Source of the DNA: Mariniphaga sp.
GTDB taxonomy: Bacteria; Bacteroidota; Bacteroidia; Bacteroidales; Prolixibacteraceae
DNA: 64,000 nt
Reading direction: 5' to 3'
NCBI GenBank assembly: GCA_024636975.1
Contig: JAGXGA010000019.1
Location: 1-64,000, forward strand
The translations under genes and the position numbers were made by a program. The notes under the pieces are model-generated. The model was given only the letters and a program-made list of their open reading frames with translations, was not told the DNA's origin and searched no databases. How positions within the stretch are numbered: the first letter of the stretch is position 1; each line of letters opens with the position of its first letter. Below, piece by piece: positions 54,078 to 63,656 of this stretch.

Positions 54078-56019
54078 CAAGGAACAGTTAATAAACCTGT
54101 TGTATTCACTCGATCGGGAAATTCTGCGATCAAGCCGTACGGGATCTTATATCAGTACGACGTTAAACGGATGCAATACCCGTAAGTATCATGGGCTATT
54201 GGTATGCCCCATCAGTCATTTCGGAGAAGAAAAACATGTTCTGCTTTCCTCTCTCGATGTTTCAATCATTCAAGAGGATGAAGAATTCAAACTGGGTATT
54301 CATCGTTATCAAGGAGGCACTTATGAACCTGCTGGTCATAAATATATTCAAAATATCGAATTTGGTCACATTCCTAAAATAACCTATCGGATTGGCAGTA
54401 TTATACTTGTCATGGAGAGGATTCTGAGTAAAAAAAAGAAGCAGATACTTATCCGATATACACTTGAGGAAGCACCGGATACTACAACGTTTCGTTTTAA
54501 GCCATTTCTGGCTTTCCGCAATATGCACAATTTAAGCAAGGCAAATCTTTTTGTTAACAGCAAATACCTTCCTGTGGAAAATGGTATAAGTACCAGGCTG
54601 TACGATGGGTATCCGGAACTATACATGCAGTTTAGCAAAAATAATGAATTCGTGCCCGTGCCCGACTGGTATTACAACATTGAATACATTAAAGAATTAA
54701 ACAGAGGCTATGATTACCTTGAAGATTTGTTCGTTCCGGGTTATTTCGAATTAAACCTCAATCCGGGAGAGAAAGTGGTTTTTGCAGCGGGCATTGAAAA
54801 TGCAAAGCCAAATTCATTAAAGCAAACCTTTTCAAAGGAAATTAATAAAGGCAGCCACAGGACTACTTATACAGGAGCGCTGAAACACGCCGCCGAACAG
54901 TTCATCTATCAAAAAAAAGATGACACAACAATAATTGCGGGGTTTCCCTGGTACGACAGTATCAGCCGACAGGCATTTATTTCGCTGCCTGGACTGGCGC
55001 TGGCAACCGGTAATAATAACCTTTATCCTGAAGTTCTGGGTACTTATAAAAAATACCTGAACAATGGCCTTTTTCCTGATAACATCCTAAGCCCAACAAA
55101 AATATATAGTTCAGCAGATGCTTCCCTGTGGTTTATCTGGGCCTTGCAAAAATGTACCGAAACTCAGCGGTTGCCAAAAGGAATATGGCTGAATTACTGC
55201 AGTACAGTTAAAGAAATATTGGAAGCATACAGAGGTTCCATCCCCGAATTTATCAATATGACCCCGGATGGATTGATTGAGGCTGAAAAAGAAAATACCG
55301 CGCTTACCTGGATGAATTCCTATATTAGCGGAAAGCCGGTAACACAAAGAGAAGGACTGGCAGTTGAAATAAATGCATTATGGTATAATGCTATTGTATT
55401 TACCCTGGAAATGTGCCGCAGTTTAGGCGACAAGGAATTTATAAACAAGTGGGAGGATATGCCTGAAAAAGCAGGGAATGCCTTTATGAAAACCTTTTGG
55501 AACCAGGGGCACGAACATTTGGCAGATGTAGTCAAAGAGGAAGTTGCTGATTGGGCCGTGAGACCAAATATGATCATTGCCGCGGCAATGAAGTATTCCC
55601 CGCTTTCGAAAGAGCAAAAAAAACAGATTCTTAGTGTTGCAAAACAGAAATTGTTAACCAGCCGCGGAATGCGTTCTCTTTCTCCCGATCATTTGCGTTA
55701 TAAAGGAGTTGTGGAGGGCGGACCGATTCAACGTGATGCAGCCATACACCAGGGGGCTGCCTGGCCTTGGCTGATACAATTCTTTACCGAAGCTTATTTG
55801 AATATACATGGTGCAGGTGGTCTTCCTTTTATTAAAACCCAGATAGAAATGTTTGAGGAAGCGTTAACTGAACATTGTGTGGGTACTTTTTCAGAAGTTT
55901 ACAACGGAGATCCACCGCATATAGGGAAGGGAGCAGTTTCCCAGGCTTTTAATGTGGCAGGAATTTTTTACGCACTTCACCTTGCACATAATTTTAAACC
56001 ATTAAATGGCAGGCCATGA
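54058..56019 (+). CDS. GH133-like amylo-alpha-1,6-glucosidase family protein, catalytic Asp not seen
   Basis: The 653-residue product (ATG at 54058, MSYLKFDKEQLINL) has the N-terminal GDE_N-like beta domain (about 1-270; 'GSYISTTLNGCNTRKYHGLL') and the (alpha/alpha)6 barrel of glycogen debranching enzymes (about 280-645). In the motif usually read W-G-R-D-T-F-I, this protein has 'ISRQAFI', with Gln305 at the catalytic Asp position. The other catalytic region, 'FSEVYNGDPPHIGKGAVSQAF', keeps its Glu. Debranching activity is therefore doubtful. It overlaps the GSCFA gene by 20 bases and the glycosyltransferase gene by 4 (ATGA). Confidence 0.82.
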   Translation: MSYLKFDKEQLINLLYSLDREILRSSRTGSYISTTLNGCNTRKYHGLLVCPISHFGEEKHVLLSSLDVSIIQEDEEFKLGIHRYQGGTYEPAGHKYIQNIEFGHIPKITYRIGSIILVMERILSKKKKQILIRYTLEEAPDTTTFRFKPFLAFRNMHNLSKANLFVNSKYLPVENGISTRLYDGYPELYMQFSKNNEFVPVPDWYYNIEYIKELNRGYDYLEDLFVPGYFELNLNPGEKVVFAAGIENAKPNSLKQTFSKEINKGSHRTTYTGALKHAAEQFIYQKKDDTTIIAGFPWYDSISRQAFISLPGLALATGNNNLYPEVLGTYKKYLNNGLFPDNILSPTKIYSSADASLWFIWALQKCTETQRLPKGIWLNYCSTVKEILEAYRGSIPEFINMTPDGLIEAEKENTALTWMNSYISGKPVTQREGLAVEINALWYNAIVFTLEMCRSLGDKEFINKWEDMPEKAGNAFMKTFWNQGHEHLADVVKEEVADWAVRPNMIIAAAMKYSPLSKEQKKQILSVAKQKLLTSRGMRSLSPDHLRYKGVVEGGPIQRDAAIHQGAAWPWLIQFFTEAYLNIHGAGGLPFIKTQIEMFEEALTEHCVGTFSEVYNGDPPHIGKGAVSQAFNVAGIFYALHLAHNFKPLNGRP

Positions 56020-57302
56020 AAATTCTGATGTTTGGGTGGGAATTCCCTCCCCATATTTCCGGGGGGTTAGGCACAGCCTGTTATGGATTGACAAAAGGCC
56101 TCTCCAGTTTCAAAGGACTCGAAATTCAGTTTGTTGTACCTAAAGTGTTTGGAGATGAAGAACCTGCCACCATTCAGCTTACAGGTGCCAATAATATTCC
56201 GGTTAGCAAAAAAGAAATTGCATTCACTGATACAGAAAATAAAATTGAATACTTCGAAGTAAACTCAAACCTCATTCCCTATGTTAGCGATGAGGAATTC
56301 TGGTACTTAAAAAGCCAACGGCAGACAACAAAAAATCGTTTTGTAAAAACAACTGAAGGATTTAAAATAGAATTTAGCGGCACCTATGGCCCCAATCTTA
56401 TTGAAGAGATCAAAAATTATGCAATAGTTGCTGAATCTATAGCCCGCGACAGCAGCTTCGACCTGATTCATGCACACGATTGGCTTGCCTATCCGGCAGG
56501 TATTGCAGCAAAAAGACTTTCAGGAAAACCACTGGTGATACATGTACATGCCACCGATTTTGACCGCAGTGGAGGAAATGTTAATCCTGCTGTGTATGCT
56601 ATTGAAAGGGATGGCATGGAAACTGCCGACAGAATAATTGCAGTAAGCAATTTTACCAGGCAAATTATTATTGGAAAATACAATATTCCTCCTGAAAAAA
56701 TAACCACTATTTATAATGCCGTGGAACCGGAAGCCAAATTAAACAAAATTAAGTTAAAAAAAGGTTTAAATGAGAAGGTTGTAACATTCCTTGGCCGGAT
56801 AACCCTGCAAAAAGGCCCTGAATATTTTGTGGAAGCAGCTTTCCTTTTATCCAAAAAAATGAAAAACGTTCGGTTTGTAATGGCAGGCAGCGGCGATAAA
56901 ATGAATGAAATGATTGCCCGCGTAGCCCAACTGGGATTGTCCGATAAATTTCATTTTACGGGTTTCCTCAAAGGGGATGAAGTCTATCAGATGCTTAAAC
57001 TCACGGATGTTTTTGTCATGCCGTCGGTATCGGAACCATTTGGTATTGTCCCGCTTGAAGCCATGCAGGCTAATGTGCCGGTCATTATCTCCAATCAATC
57101 TGGCGTATCTGAAATATTGAAGAACGCAATTAAAATTGACTTTTGGGATACTTATTCAATGGCCGATTCTATATACGGACTGCTTCACTACACTTCACTG
57201 GCAGAATTTCTTAAGAAATCGGGAAAACAGGAAGTAAATGAACTCACCTGGAAACACTCAGCGAAAGAAGTTAAAAATGTTTATAAAAGTTTACTTAGTT
57301 AA
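56016..57302 (+). CDS. GT4-type glycosyltransferase, probable glycogen synthase
   Basis: The 428-residue enzyme has a GT-B fold: an N-terminal domain starting 'MKILMFGWEFPPHISGGLGT', where the Gly-rich loop binds the acceptor, 'LIHAHDWLAYPAGIAA', and a C-terminal nucleotide-sugar domain with 'VTFLGRITLQKGPEYFVEA' and the E-x7-E motif in 'EPFGIVPLEAMQ'. In related Bacteroidetes clusters, the gene between the debranching-type and GH57 genes is annotated as glycogen synthase. It overlaps the GH133-like gene by 4 bases, so they are translationally coupled. No glgA or glgC of classical type is in the window. Confidence 0.85.
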   Translation: MKILMFGWEFPPHISGGLGTACYGLTKGLSSFKGLEIQFVVPKVFGDEEPATIQLTGANNIPVSKKEIAFTDTENKIEYFEVNSNLIPYVSDEEFWYLKSQRQTTKNRFVKTTEGFKIEFSGTYGPNLIEEIKNYAIVAESIARDSSFDLIHAHDWLAYPAGIAAKRLSGKPLVIHVHATDFDRSGGNVNPAVYAIERDGMETADRIIAVSNFTRQIIIGKYNIPPEKITTIYNAVEPEAKLNKIKLKKGLNEKVVTFLGRITLQKGPEYFVEAAFLLSKKMKNVRFVMAGSGDKMNEMIARVAQLGLSDKFHFTGFLKGDEVYQMLKLTDVFVMPSVSEPFGIVPLEAMQANVPVIISNQSGVSEILKNAIKIDFWDTYSMADSIYGLLHYTSLAEFLKKSGKQEVNELTWKHSAKEVKNVYKSLLS

Positions 57303-57326
57303 TAATTTGACCAATTGCATTTGGAT

Positions 57327-58667
57327 ATGAAATCGATATGCTTATTTTTTCAAATTCACCAACCATTCAGGTACCGACGTTACCGATTTTTCGACATTGG
57401 GAACGATCATTATTATTACGATGATTATGCAAATGAAACTATTCTCAGCAAAGTAGCAGAAAAGTGTTACCTGCCTACAAATAAACTTTTATTAAAACTG
57501 GCAACTAAATATAAAGGGGAATTCAAAGTTGCCTTTTCAATTACAGGGGTTGCATTGGATCAGTTTGAATTATATGCACCTGAGGTAATTAAGTCGTTTC
57601 AAGATTTAACAAAAACCGGATGTGTTGAATTTCTTTCTGAGACTTATTCTCATTCCATATCATCACTTAAAGATAAAAACGTATTTGAAAAACAAGTTCT
57701 CTTGCATGATCAAAGAATATTTGATCTTTTCGGGCAAAAACCTAAGGTTTTCAGGAATACTGAAATGATATACTCCGATGAAATTGGAGCCCAAATTCAT
57801 AAAATGGGTTATACCGCCATTTTAACAGAAGGGGCACGACATGTTCTTGGCTGGAAAAGCCCAAACTTTTTATACGTAAATGCAATCAACCCCCGGATAA
57901 AAGTTTTAATGCGAAACTTTAAGTTTAGCGACGATATTTCATTCCGATTTTCAAATACAAACTGGTCGGAGTTCCCTTTAACAGCAGAAAAATTTACAGG
58001 ATGGATCAATAAACTTCAGGAAAAGGAAGAAATAGTTAACCTTTTTTTGAGTTATGAAACTTTTGGACAGAGGCAGCCAAAGGAGAGTGGTATCTTTGAT
58101 TTCCTTGAACATTGGGTTGACACTGTTGTTAAAAATGACAACCTGAAATTTGTTACACCTTCTCAGGCAGTTCAGGAGTTACAACCAATTTCTATTGTAA
58201 GTGTTCCTGATCCCATATCCTGGGCTGATGAAGAAAGAGATTTAACTTCTTGGCTTGGGAACGAAATGCAGAAAGAAGCATTCGAAAAACTATACGTTCT
58301 TTCACAAAAAATGACTAATTGCAAAAATGATGACCTGATTAAAGACTGGAACTACCTTCAGGAAAGTGATCATTTTTACTATATGTCAACTAAATATTTT
58401 TCAGGTAACCAGGGACAGATTTATAAGAACCCATTTGATTCACCCTATGAAGCTTTTATAAATTACATGAACGTTTTAAGTGATTTTACCCTCAGGTTGA
58501 ATGAAGATGTACCTGATTCAGAGGAAAACCAGTTGAAGGTTGAAAATCTGCTGGAAATTATTCGTCTGAAAGATAAAAAAATAAGAACACTGGAACTGGA
58601 GATACAAAGGTTGCAAAAGCCTAAACAGAAATTAAAACCTAATTCAAAAAGAAAAAAAGGGAATTAA
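57327..58667 (+). CDS. GH57 alpha-amylase-like protein, catalytic Asp not seen
   Basis: The 446-residue product (ATG at 57327, MKSICLFFQIHQPFR; the upstream TTG is less likely) has a GH57 barrel: 'FFQIHQPFRYRR' (region 1), 'CVEFLSETYSHS' (region 2), and 'VFRNTEMIYSDE' with the presumed nucleophile Glu146 (region 3). Region 4, usually 'DYETFGEHQ', reads 'LSYETFGQRQ', with Ser242 where the acid/base Asp is expected. A Lys-rich coiled C-terminal tail follows (about 405-446). Alpha-amylase-like GH57 homologues with a lost catalytic residue have been described in Bacteroides; this may be one of them. It follows the glycosyltransferase gene by 24 bases. Confidence 0.82.
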   Translation: MKSICLFFQIHQPFRYRRYRFFDIGNDHYYYDDYANETILSKVAEKCYLPTNKLLLKLATKYKGEFKVAFSITGVALDQFELYAPEVIKSFQDLTKTGCVEFLSETYSHSISSLKDKNVFEKQVLLHDQRIFDLFGQKPKVFRNTEMIYSDEIGAQIHKMGYTAILTEGARHVLGWKSPNFLYVNAINPRIKVLMRNFKFSDDISFRFSNTNWSEFPLTAEKFTGWINKLQEKEEIVNLFLSYETFGQRQPKESGIFDFLEHWVDTVVKNDNLKFVTPSQAVQELQPISIVSVPDPISWADEERDLTSWLGNEMQKEAFEKLYVLSQKMTNCKNDDLIKDWNYLQESDHFYYMSTKYFSGNQGQIYKNPFDSPYEAFINYMNVLSDFTLRLNEDVPDSEENQLKVENLLEIIRLKDKKIRTLELEIQRLQKPKQKLKPNSKRKKGN

Positions 58668-58741
58668 TATATTTCATGTTATTACATTGTCAATCAATCC
58701 AAAATTATCTACTAATTCAGAGCTCAACTAAACAGAAAGTG

Positions 58742-58749
58742 TATTTTTG
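58742..58749 (+). promoter_or_regulatory. Candidate -7 element TATTTTTG before glgP
   Basis: Matches TAnnTTTG, 38 bases before the glgP start. No clear TTTG is at the -33 position, so support is partial. It would allow glgP to be expressed apart from the preceding operon. Confidence 0.35.
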
Positions 58750-58786
58750 CGGTCAACTTTTTTAAGTACTAAAATTCGAATTTATA

Positions 58787-61363
58787 ATGAATACTGAAGG
58801 CAACACATATATACAATGGCAGGAAAACGAGCAACCTGTCTGGAGAAAAATAATTGTAGAATCACACTTACCGGAAAGCCTGGCTCCCTTGCGCGAATTA
58901 TCAAAGAACCTTTGGTGGGTTTGGAATAACAGTGCACGGGAATTATTCAGTTACATAAACCCTGAAGTATGGGAAATATGTGCCCATAATCCGGTCTTTA
59001 TGCTTGAAGAGGTAAACTACAAACGTTTTCAGCAACTGGAAAACGATGAAAAGTTTATGTCGGATATGCAAAAGGTTTACGGTGAGTTTAACCGTTACAT
59101 GGAAGAAAGGCAAAATCCCTCAGGACCTCAGATTTCTTATTTTAGTATGGAATACGGGCTGCATGACTCCCTGAAAATTTATTCCGGAGGTCTTGGCCTG
59201 CTGGCAGGTGATTATCTGAAGGAAGCCAGCGATATGAAAGTAAACCTTACTGCAGTTGGATTATTATACCGCTATGGATATTTTAAACAAGTCCTTAATA
59301 TTCATGGGGAACAAATGGCCAGCTATGAATTCCAGGATTTTTCTAAAATTCCTGTTCATCCCTTGCTGGATGAGAAAGGTGATTGGGTAAGTATTGAAGT
59401 GGAATTTCCCGGACGCAAACTTGTTGCCCGAATCTGGCAGGTACTGATTGGTTCAATTAAACTGTACCTTTTGGATGCCGACCTTCCCGAAAATCAGGAA
59501 CAAGACAGGTTTGTAACACATCATTTGTATGGTGGCGACAACGAAAACCGGCTCAAACAGGAAATTCTGCTGGGAATTGGGGGCATAAAAGCGTTAAACA
59601 AGCTTGGAGTAATTGCTGATATATTCCACTGCAACGAAGGTCATGCTGCTTTCATTGGCCTCGAACGGATGGCATATATTATGGAAAAATACAAACTAAG
59701 TTTTGCTGAAGCTAAAGAAGTAGTGCGTGCTACAACTGTATTTACCACACACACCCCGGTGCCTGCCGGGCACGACTCATTTTACAACGATCTGTTCAAG
59801 CCTTATATGGCCGATTATCCCCGTAAACTTGGTTTAGACTGGCAGCAATTTGAAATGCTTGGAAAAGCAAAGCCGAATGAAACCAACTTTAATATGAGTT
59901 ACCTTGCCTGCAACCTTTCACAGGGTATTAATGGAGTTAGCAAACTCCACGGTGAGGTAAGCAAAACCGTTCTTAAATCGCTTTACCAGGGATTTCTGGA
60001 AGAAGAACTGGAAATAGGTTATGTAACCAATGGTGTACACTATCCTACGTGGACCGCACAGGAATGGAAAAATATCCATAAAGAATACTTTGGAAACGAA
60101 TTCCCAAACAATCAACTCGACTTCAATGTCTGGAAAAAAATATACGATGTTCCGGAGAGCAAAATCTGGGATCTCAGAAAAACTCTTCGCTCAAAGCTGG
60201 TAAGCTATATTAAAGCGCGTTTCTCAGATACATGGATTAAACGTAACGAAAACCCGCAGCTGATTACCGAAGTCCTGGGAAGATTAAATCCTAATGCACT
60301 TACAATTGGTTTTGCACGACGCTTTGCTACTTATAAAAGAGGATATCTGCTTTTCCGTAATCTGGAGCGGTTATCAGCGATTGTGAACAATCCTGTCAAG
60401 CCGGTACAATTTATTTTTGCAGGAAAAGCTCATCCTGCCGATAAGGCTGGCCAGGATCTGATAAAATACATTGTTGAAATTTCCAAACGACCTGAATTCA
60501 GAGGAAAGATCCTGTTTCTTCAGAATTACGACATCAACCTGGCAAAGATGCTTTTGCAGGGTGTTGATGTTTGGCTGAACACTCCTACCCGCCCTTTGGA
60601 AGCGTCAGGAACCAGCGGGCAAAAAGGAGCAATGAACGGAACACTGCATTTTTCTGTTCTTGATGGCTGGTGGGTGGAAGGCTATCAAAAAAATGCCGGA
60701 TGGGCCCTGGCGGCAGAACGAACCTATGATGTGCAGGATTTTCAGGACGAACTTGATGCCGAAACAATATACACTATCTTGGAGCAGGAAATTGTAAAAA
60801 CTTTTTACAATCGAAACAATGAAGACATTCCAATGGAATGGATTTCCTACATTAAAAATACCATTGCACAAGTGGCTCCAAATTTCACTACCGGAAGAAT
60901 GATGCGGGATTATCATACCAGGTATTATCAGCCCCAGCTTGAACGGAGTAAAAAAATAATACAGGATGATTTCAAATGGGCAAAAGAACTGGCTGCATGG
61001 AAATTCAAGGTTAGTTCAATCTGGAACAAAATAGAAATTAAAAAAACTGATTTTGCTGATGGCCTTAACAACGTAATGAAAATTGGAAAAGAATATCCGA
61101 TACGTATTGATATCGATCTGAAGGGACTTAATTGCGATGAAGTTGGCCTTGAACTGCTCGTTACTGAAAACGGCAACGGAGAAGGTTCAAAAATAATTGA
61201 ATCAGTTAACTTTGATAAGACAATCTGCAGTGAAACTGTATGTAGTTTTAATTTAAAATACAGACCAGTGCACCCCGGCTCGTTCAGTTATGGATTCAGA
61301 CTATTCCCAAATATAGAAGGATTACCCCACAAACAAGATTTCAAGTTTGTTAAATGGTTGTAA
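58787..61363 (+). CDS. glgP: Alpha-glucan (glycogen) phosphorylase
   Basis: The 858-residue GT35 enzyme releases glucose-1-phosphate from glycogen. It has an N-terminal DUF3417-type domain ('LSKNLWWVWNNSARELF', about 35-130), the 'YFSMEYGLHDSLKIYSGGLG' region, and the PLP-binding lysine in 'EASGTSGQKGAMNGTLHFS'. It also carries a C-terminal extension (about 750-858) with a beta-sandwich-like end ('HPGSFSYGFRLFPN'). This is the thermophile/Mycobacterium-type family rather than the E. coli MalP type. It lies 119 bases after the GH57-like gene and 12 bases before the XRE-cupin gene. Confidence 0.93.
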   Translation: MNTEGNTYIQWQENEQPVWRKIIVESHLPESLAPLRELSKNLWWVWNNSARELFSYINPEVWEICAHNPVFMLEEVNYKRFQQLENDEKFMSDMQKVYGEFNRYMEERQNPSGPQISYFSMEYGLHDSLKIYSGGLGLLAGDYLKEASDMKVNLTAVGLLYRYGYFKQVLNIHGEQMASYEFQDFSKIPVHPLLDEKGDWVSIEVEFPGRKLVARIWQVLIGSIKLYLLDADLPENQEQDRFVTHHLYGGDNENRLKQEILLGIGGIKALNKLGVIADIFHCNEGHAAFIGLERMAYIMEKYKLSFAEAKEVVRATTVFTTHTPVPAGHDSFYNDLFKPYMADYPRKLGLDWQQFEMLGKAKPNETNFNMSYLACNLSQGINGVSKLHGEVSKTVLKSLYQGFLEEELEIGYVTNGVHYPTWTAQEWKNIHKEYFGNEFPNNQLDFNVWKKIYDVPESKIWDLRKTLRSKLVSYIKARFSDTWIKRNENPQLITEVLGRLNPNALTIGFARRFATYKRGYLLFRNLERLSAIVNNPVKPVQFIFAGKAHPADKAGQDLIKYIVEISKRPEFRGKILFLQNYDINLAKMLLQGVDVWLNTPTRPLEASGTSGQKGAMNGTLHFSVLDGWWVEGYQKNAGWALAAERTYDVQDFQDELDAETIYTILEQEIVKTFYNRNNEDIPMEWISYIKNTIAQVAPNFTTGRMMRDYHTRYYQPQLERSKKIIQDDFKWAKELAAWKFKVSSIWNKIEIKKTDFADGLNNVMKIGKEYPIRIDIDLKGLNCDEVGLELLVTENGNGEGSKIIESVNFDKTICSETVCSFNLKYRPVHPGSFSYGFRLFPNIEGLPHKQDFKFVKWL

Positions 61364-61375
61364 CTTCAAAAGAAG

Positions 61376-61948
61376 ATGAACAAAAAAGCATTAGGAAAGA
61401 AAATCAGGGATTTTCGTGAATTCAGGCAGGTTTCTATGGAGGATTTGGCTTTAAAGGCAAACCTTGATAAGAATCAACTTGAAAAAATCGAAGAAAAAGG
61501 AGTCATTCCTTCTCTGGGGCATCTTATAAAAATCTCGCGTGCACTCGGTGTGCGTATTGGTACTTTTCTTGATGACCAGGACCATGTTGGCCCGGTGATA
61601 GTAAAGGCTGGAGAAGAACAATCAAGCCTTAGCTTCTCAACCAAAAACGACTCAAACCGTGAGCACCTAAACTTTTTTTCGCTTGCACAGGACAAAACCG
61701 GAAGGCATATGGAGCCTTTTATTGTTGATATAGAACCTAATCTGGAATCTGATTATAAACTTTCTTCACATGAGGGCGAAGAGTTTATTTATGTCCTCGA
61801 AGGTAGCATTGAAATTAATTATGGCAAGGATGTATTTCAAATAGAAAAAGGAGATACTATATATCTCGATTCCATTGTGGCTCATAACGTACATGCTGCA
61901 AAAAATCAGCCCGCCAAAATTCTGGCTGTAGTATATACCCCAATTTAA
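61376..61948 (+). CDS. XRE-family regulator with cupin domain
   Basis: The 190-residue protein has an XRE helix-turn-helix (about 6-62; 'KIRDFREFRQVSMEDLALKA') and a C-terminal cupin_2 barrel (about 115-188; 'HEGEEFIYVLEGSIEI', 'EKGDTIYLDSIVAHNV'). Such proteins sense small molecules through the cupin and control adjacent genes. It follows glgP by 12 bases and precedes an acyl-CoA synthetase gene by 38 bases; the partnership with the synthetase is a recurring arrangement in Bacteroidetes, so it probably senses a fatty-acid-related ligand. This is inference. Confidence 0.9.
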   Translation: MNKKALGKKIRDFREFRQVSMEDLALKANLDKNQLEKIEEKGVIPSLGHLIKISRALGVRIGTFLDDQDHVGPVIVKAGEEQSSLSFSTKNDSNREHLNFFSLAQDKTGRHMEPFIVDIEPNLESDYKLSSHEGEEFIYVLEGSIEINYGKDVFQIEKGDTIYLDSIVAHNVHAAKNQPAKILAVVYTPI

Positions 61949-61986
61949 CTTTAGTATTTTAGTAACCTAAACCAGATTAAAACTTC

Positions 61987-63639
61987 ATGCAGTTACTCGA
62001 ATATAAATTAGGTGAAATTCTGGAAAAATGGGCCTTTGAAACGCCCGAAAAAGAATTTATAGTTTACCCCGACAGAAACCTTCGTTTCACTTACCGGGAA
62101 TTCAACGAACGGGTGGATGCATTGGCCAAAGGATTATTATATATTGGAGTCAGGCCGGGTGATAAGGTTGGTATATGGGCAAAGAATGTTCCCGACTGGA
62201 CTACCGTTATGTTTGCCACTGCTAAAATAGGTGCTGTACTCGTTACCATCAATACAAATTACAAACTCTCCGAACTTGAGTTCCTGCTGAAGGATGCCGA
62301 CATCAACACCTTGTTTTTGGTTGATGGCTACCGTGACAGCGATTATGTACAAATGATTTTCGAGCTTGTTCCTGAACTAAAAGAACAAGCCAGGGGTGAA
62401 ATAAAAAGTGAAAAATTTCCTGCACTTAGAAATGTTGCCTTTATAGGCCAGCAAAAACACCGGGGGATGTACAATACACCTGAGCTGATTCTGCTGGGCA
62501 ACCATATGGATGATGTTGAACTCGAATCGATTAAGGAATCACTTGATTGCCATGATGTAATTAATATGCAGTACACCTCGGGCACTACAGGATTTCCGAA
62601 GGGAGTAATGCTTTCCCATCACAATATACTGAACAATGGATATTCAGTGGCCGAATGCATGAAGTACAGTTCCGATGACAAACTCCTGGTATGCGTGCCG
62701 TTGTTTCATTGCTTTGGGTGCGTGTTTGCTGTTTGCGGAACCGTATCACACGGTGCCACAATGGTATTCACTGAAGAATTTGACCCGCTCATGGTTCTTG
62801 CTTCCGTTCAAAAAGAAAAATGTACAGCCCTTTACGGCGTTCCAACAATGTTTATTGCCGAACTGAACCATCCAATGTTCGATATGTTCGATCTGAGCTC
62901 CTTGCGTACAGGCATTATGGCCGGTTCGCTGTGCCCCATCGAAACAATGAAACAGGTTATGACCAAAATGCATGCAAAAGACATCATCATCGTTTACGGT
63001 CTGACCGAAGCATCGCCCGGAATTACTGCCACCAGAACACATAATGCCGCTGAAGTGCGCGCTACCACTGTAGGGTTCGAATTGCCCAATGTGGAAGTTA
63101 AAATTGTTAACCCCGAAACCGGAGAAACATGCAGTACCGGCGAACAAGGTGAAATTTGCTGCCGTGGCTACAATATAATGAAAGGATATTACAACCGGCC
63201 GGAAGCAACCAGCAATGCCATTGATGCCGATGGCTGGCTGCATTCGGGCGATTTGGCTGTTAAAACTGAAGATGGGTTCTACCGGATAACCGGTCGCATT
63301 AAAGATATGATAATCCGTGGGGGTGAAAATATATATCCCCGCGAGATTGAGAATTACCTGTACGGGCTTCCCCAGATTGAAGCAGTAGAAGTTGCAGGAA
63401 TCCCTAGTCCTAAATATGGTGAAGAAGTGGCAGCATTCATAAAAGTTAAAAAGAAACACACCTTATCCGAGGCTGAGGTGACGGATTATTGCCGTGGTAA
63501 AATCGCCCGGTTTAAAACACCTAAATATATTTTCTTTGTTCAGGAATTCCCTATGACTGCCAGCGGAAAAATTCAGAAGTACAAACTGGGTGAATTAGGA
63601 AAAAAATGGTGCCTTGAGAAAGGAATTGAGATTAAGTAA
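61987..63639 (+). CDS. AMP-binding acyl-CoA synthetase (fatty-acid CoA ligase type)
   Basis: The 550-residue adenylate-forming enzyme activates a carboxylic acid to the acyl-CoA through an acyl-AMP. P-loop-like motif '[14 protein letters not shown]', '[11 protein letters not shown]', the hinge '[20 protein letters not shown]', and the catalytic Lys in '[11 protein letters not shown]' are all present. Length and order are normal for the medium/long-chain group. The chain length is unknown. It lies after the XRE-cupin gene, which may regulate it, and 17 bases before pyrH. Confidence 0.92.
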   Translation: MQLLEYKLGEILEKWAFETPEKEFIVYPDRNLRFTYREFNERVDALAKGLLYIGVRPGDKVGIWAKNVPDWTTVMFATAKIGAVLVTINTNYKLSELEFLLKDADINTLFLVDGYRDSDYVQMIFELVPELKEQARGEIKSEKFPALRNVAFIGQQKHRGMYNTPELILLGNHMDDVELESIKESLDCHDVINMQYTSGTTGFPKGVMLSHHNILNNGYSVAECMKYSSDDKLLVCVPLFHCFGCVFAVCGTVSHGATMVFTEEFDPLMVLASVQKEKCTALYGVPTMFIAELNHPMFDMFDLSSLRTGIMAGSLCPIETMKQVMTKMHAKDIIIVYGLTEASPGITATRTHNAAEVRATTVGFELPNVEVKIVNPETGETCSTGEQGEICCRGYNIMKGYYNRPEATSNAIDADGWLHSGDLAVKTEDGFYRITGRIKDMIIRGGENIYPREIENYLYGLPQIEAVEVAGIPSPKYGEEVAAFIKVKKKHTLSEAEVTDYCRGKIARFKTPKYIFFVQEFPMTASGKIQKYKLGELGKKWCLEKGIEIK

Positions 63640-63656
63640 AGTTGCAATATCAAGTT

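Noticed and set aside
62746-63459. 237-codon minus-strand frame over the acyl-CoA synthetase
   Set aside because: The plus-strand frame carries all the adenylate-forming motifs; the antisense frame has no family features.
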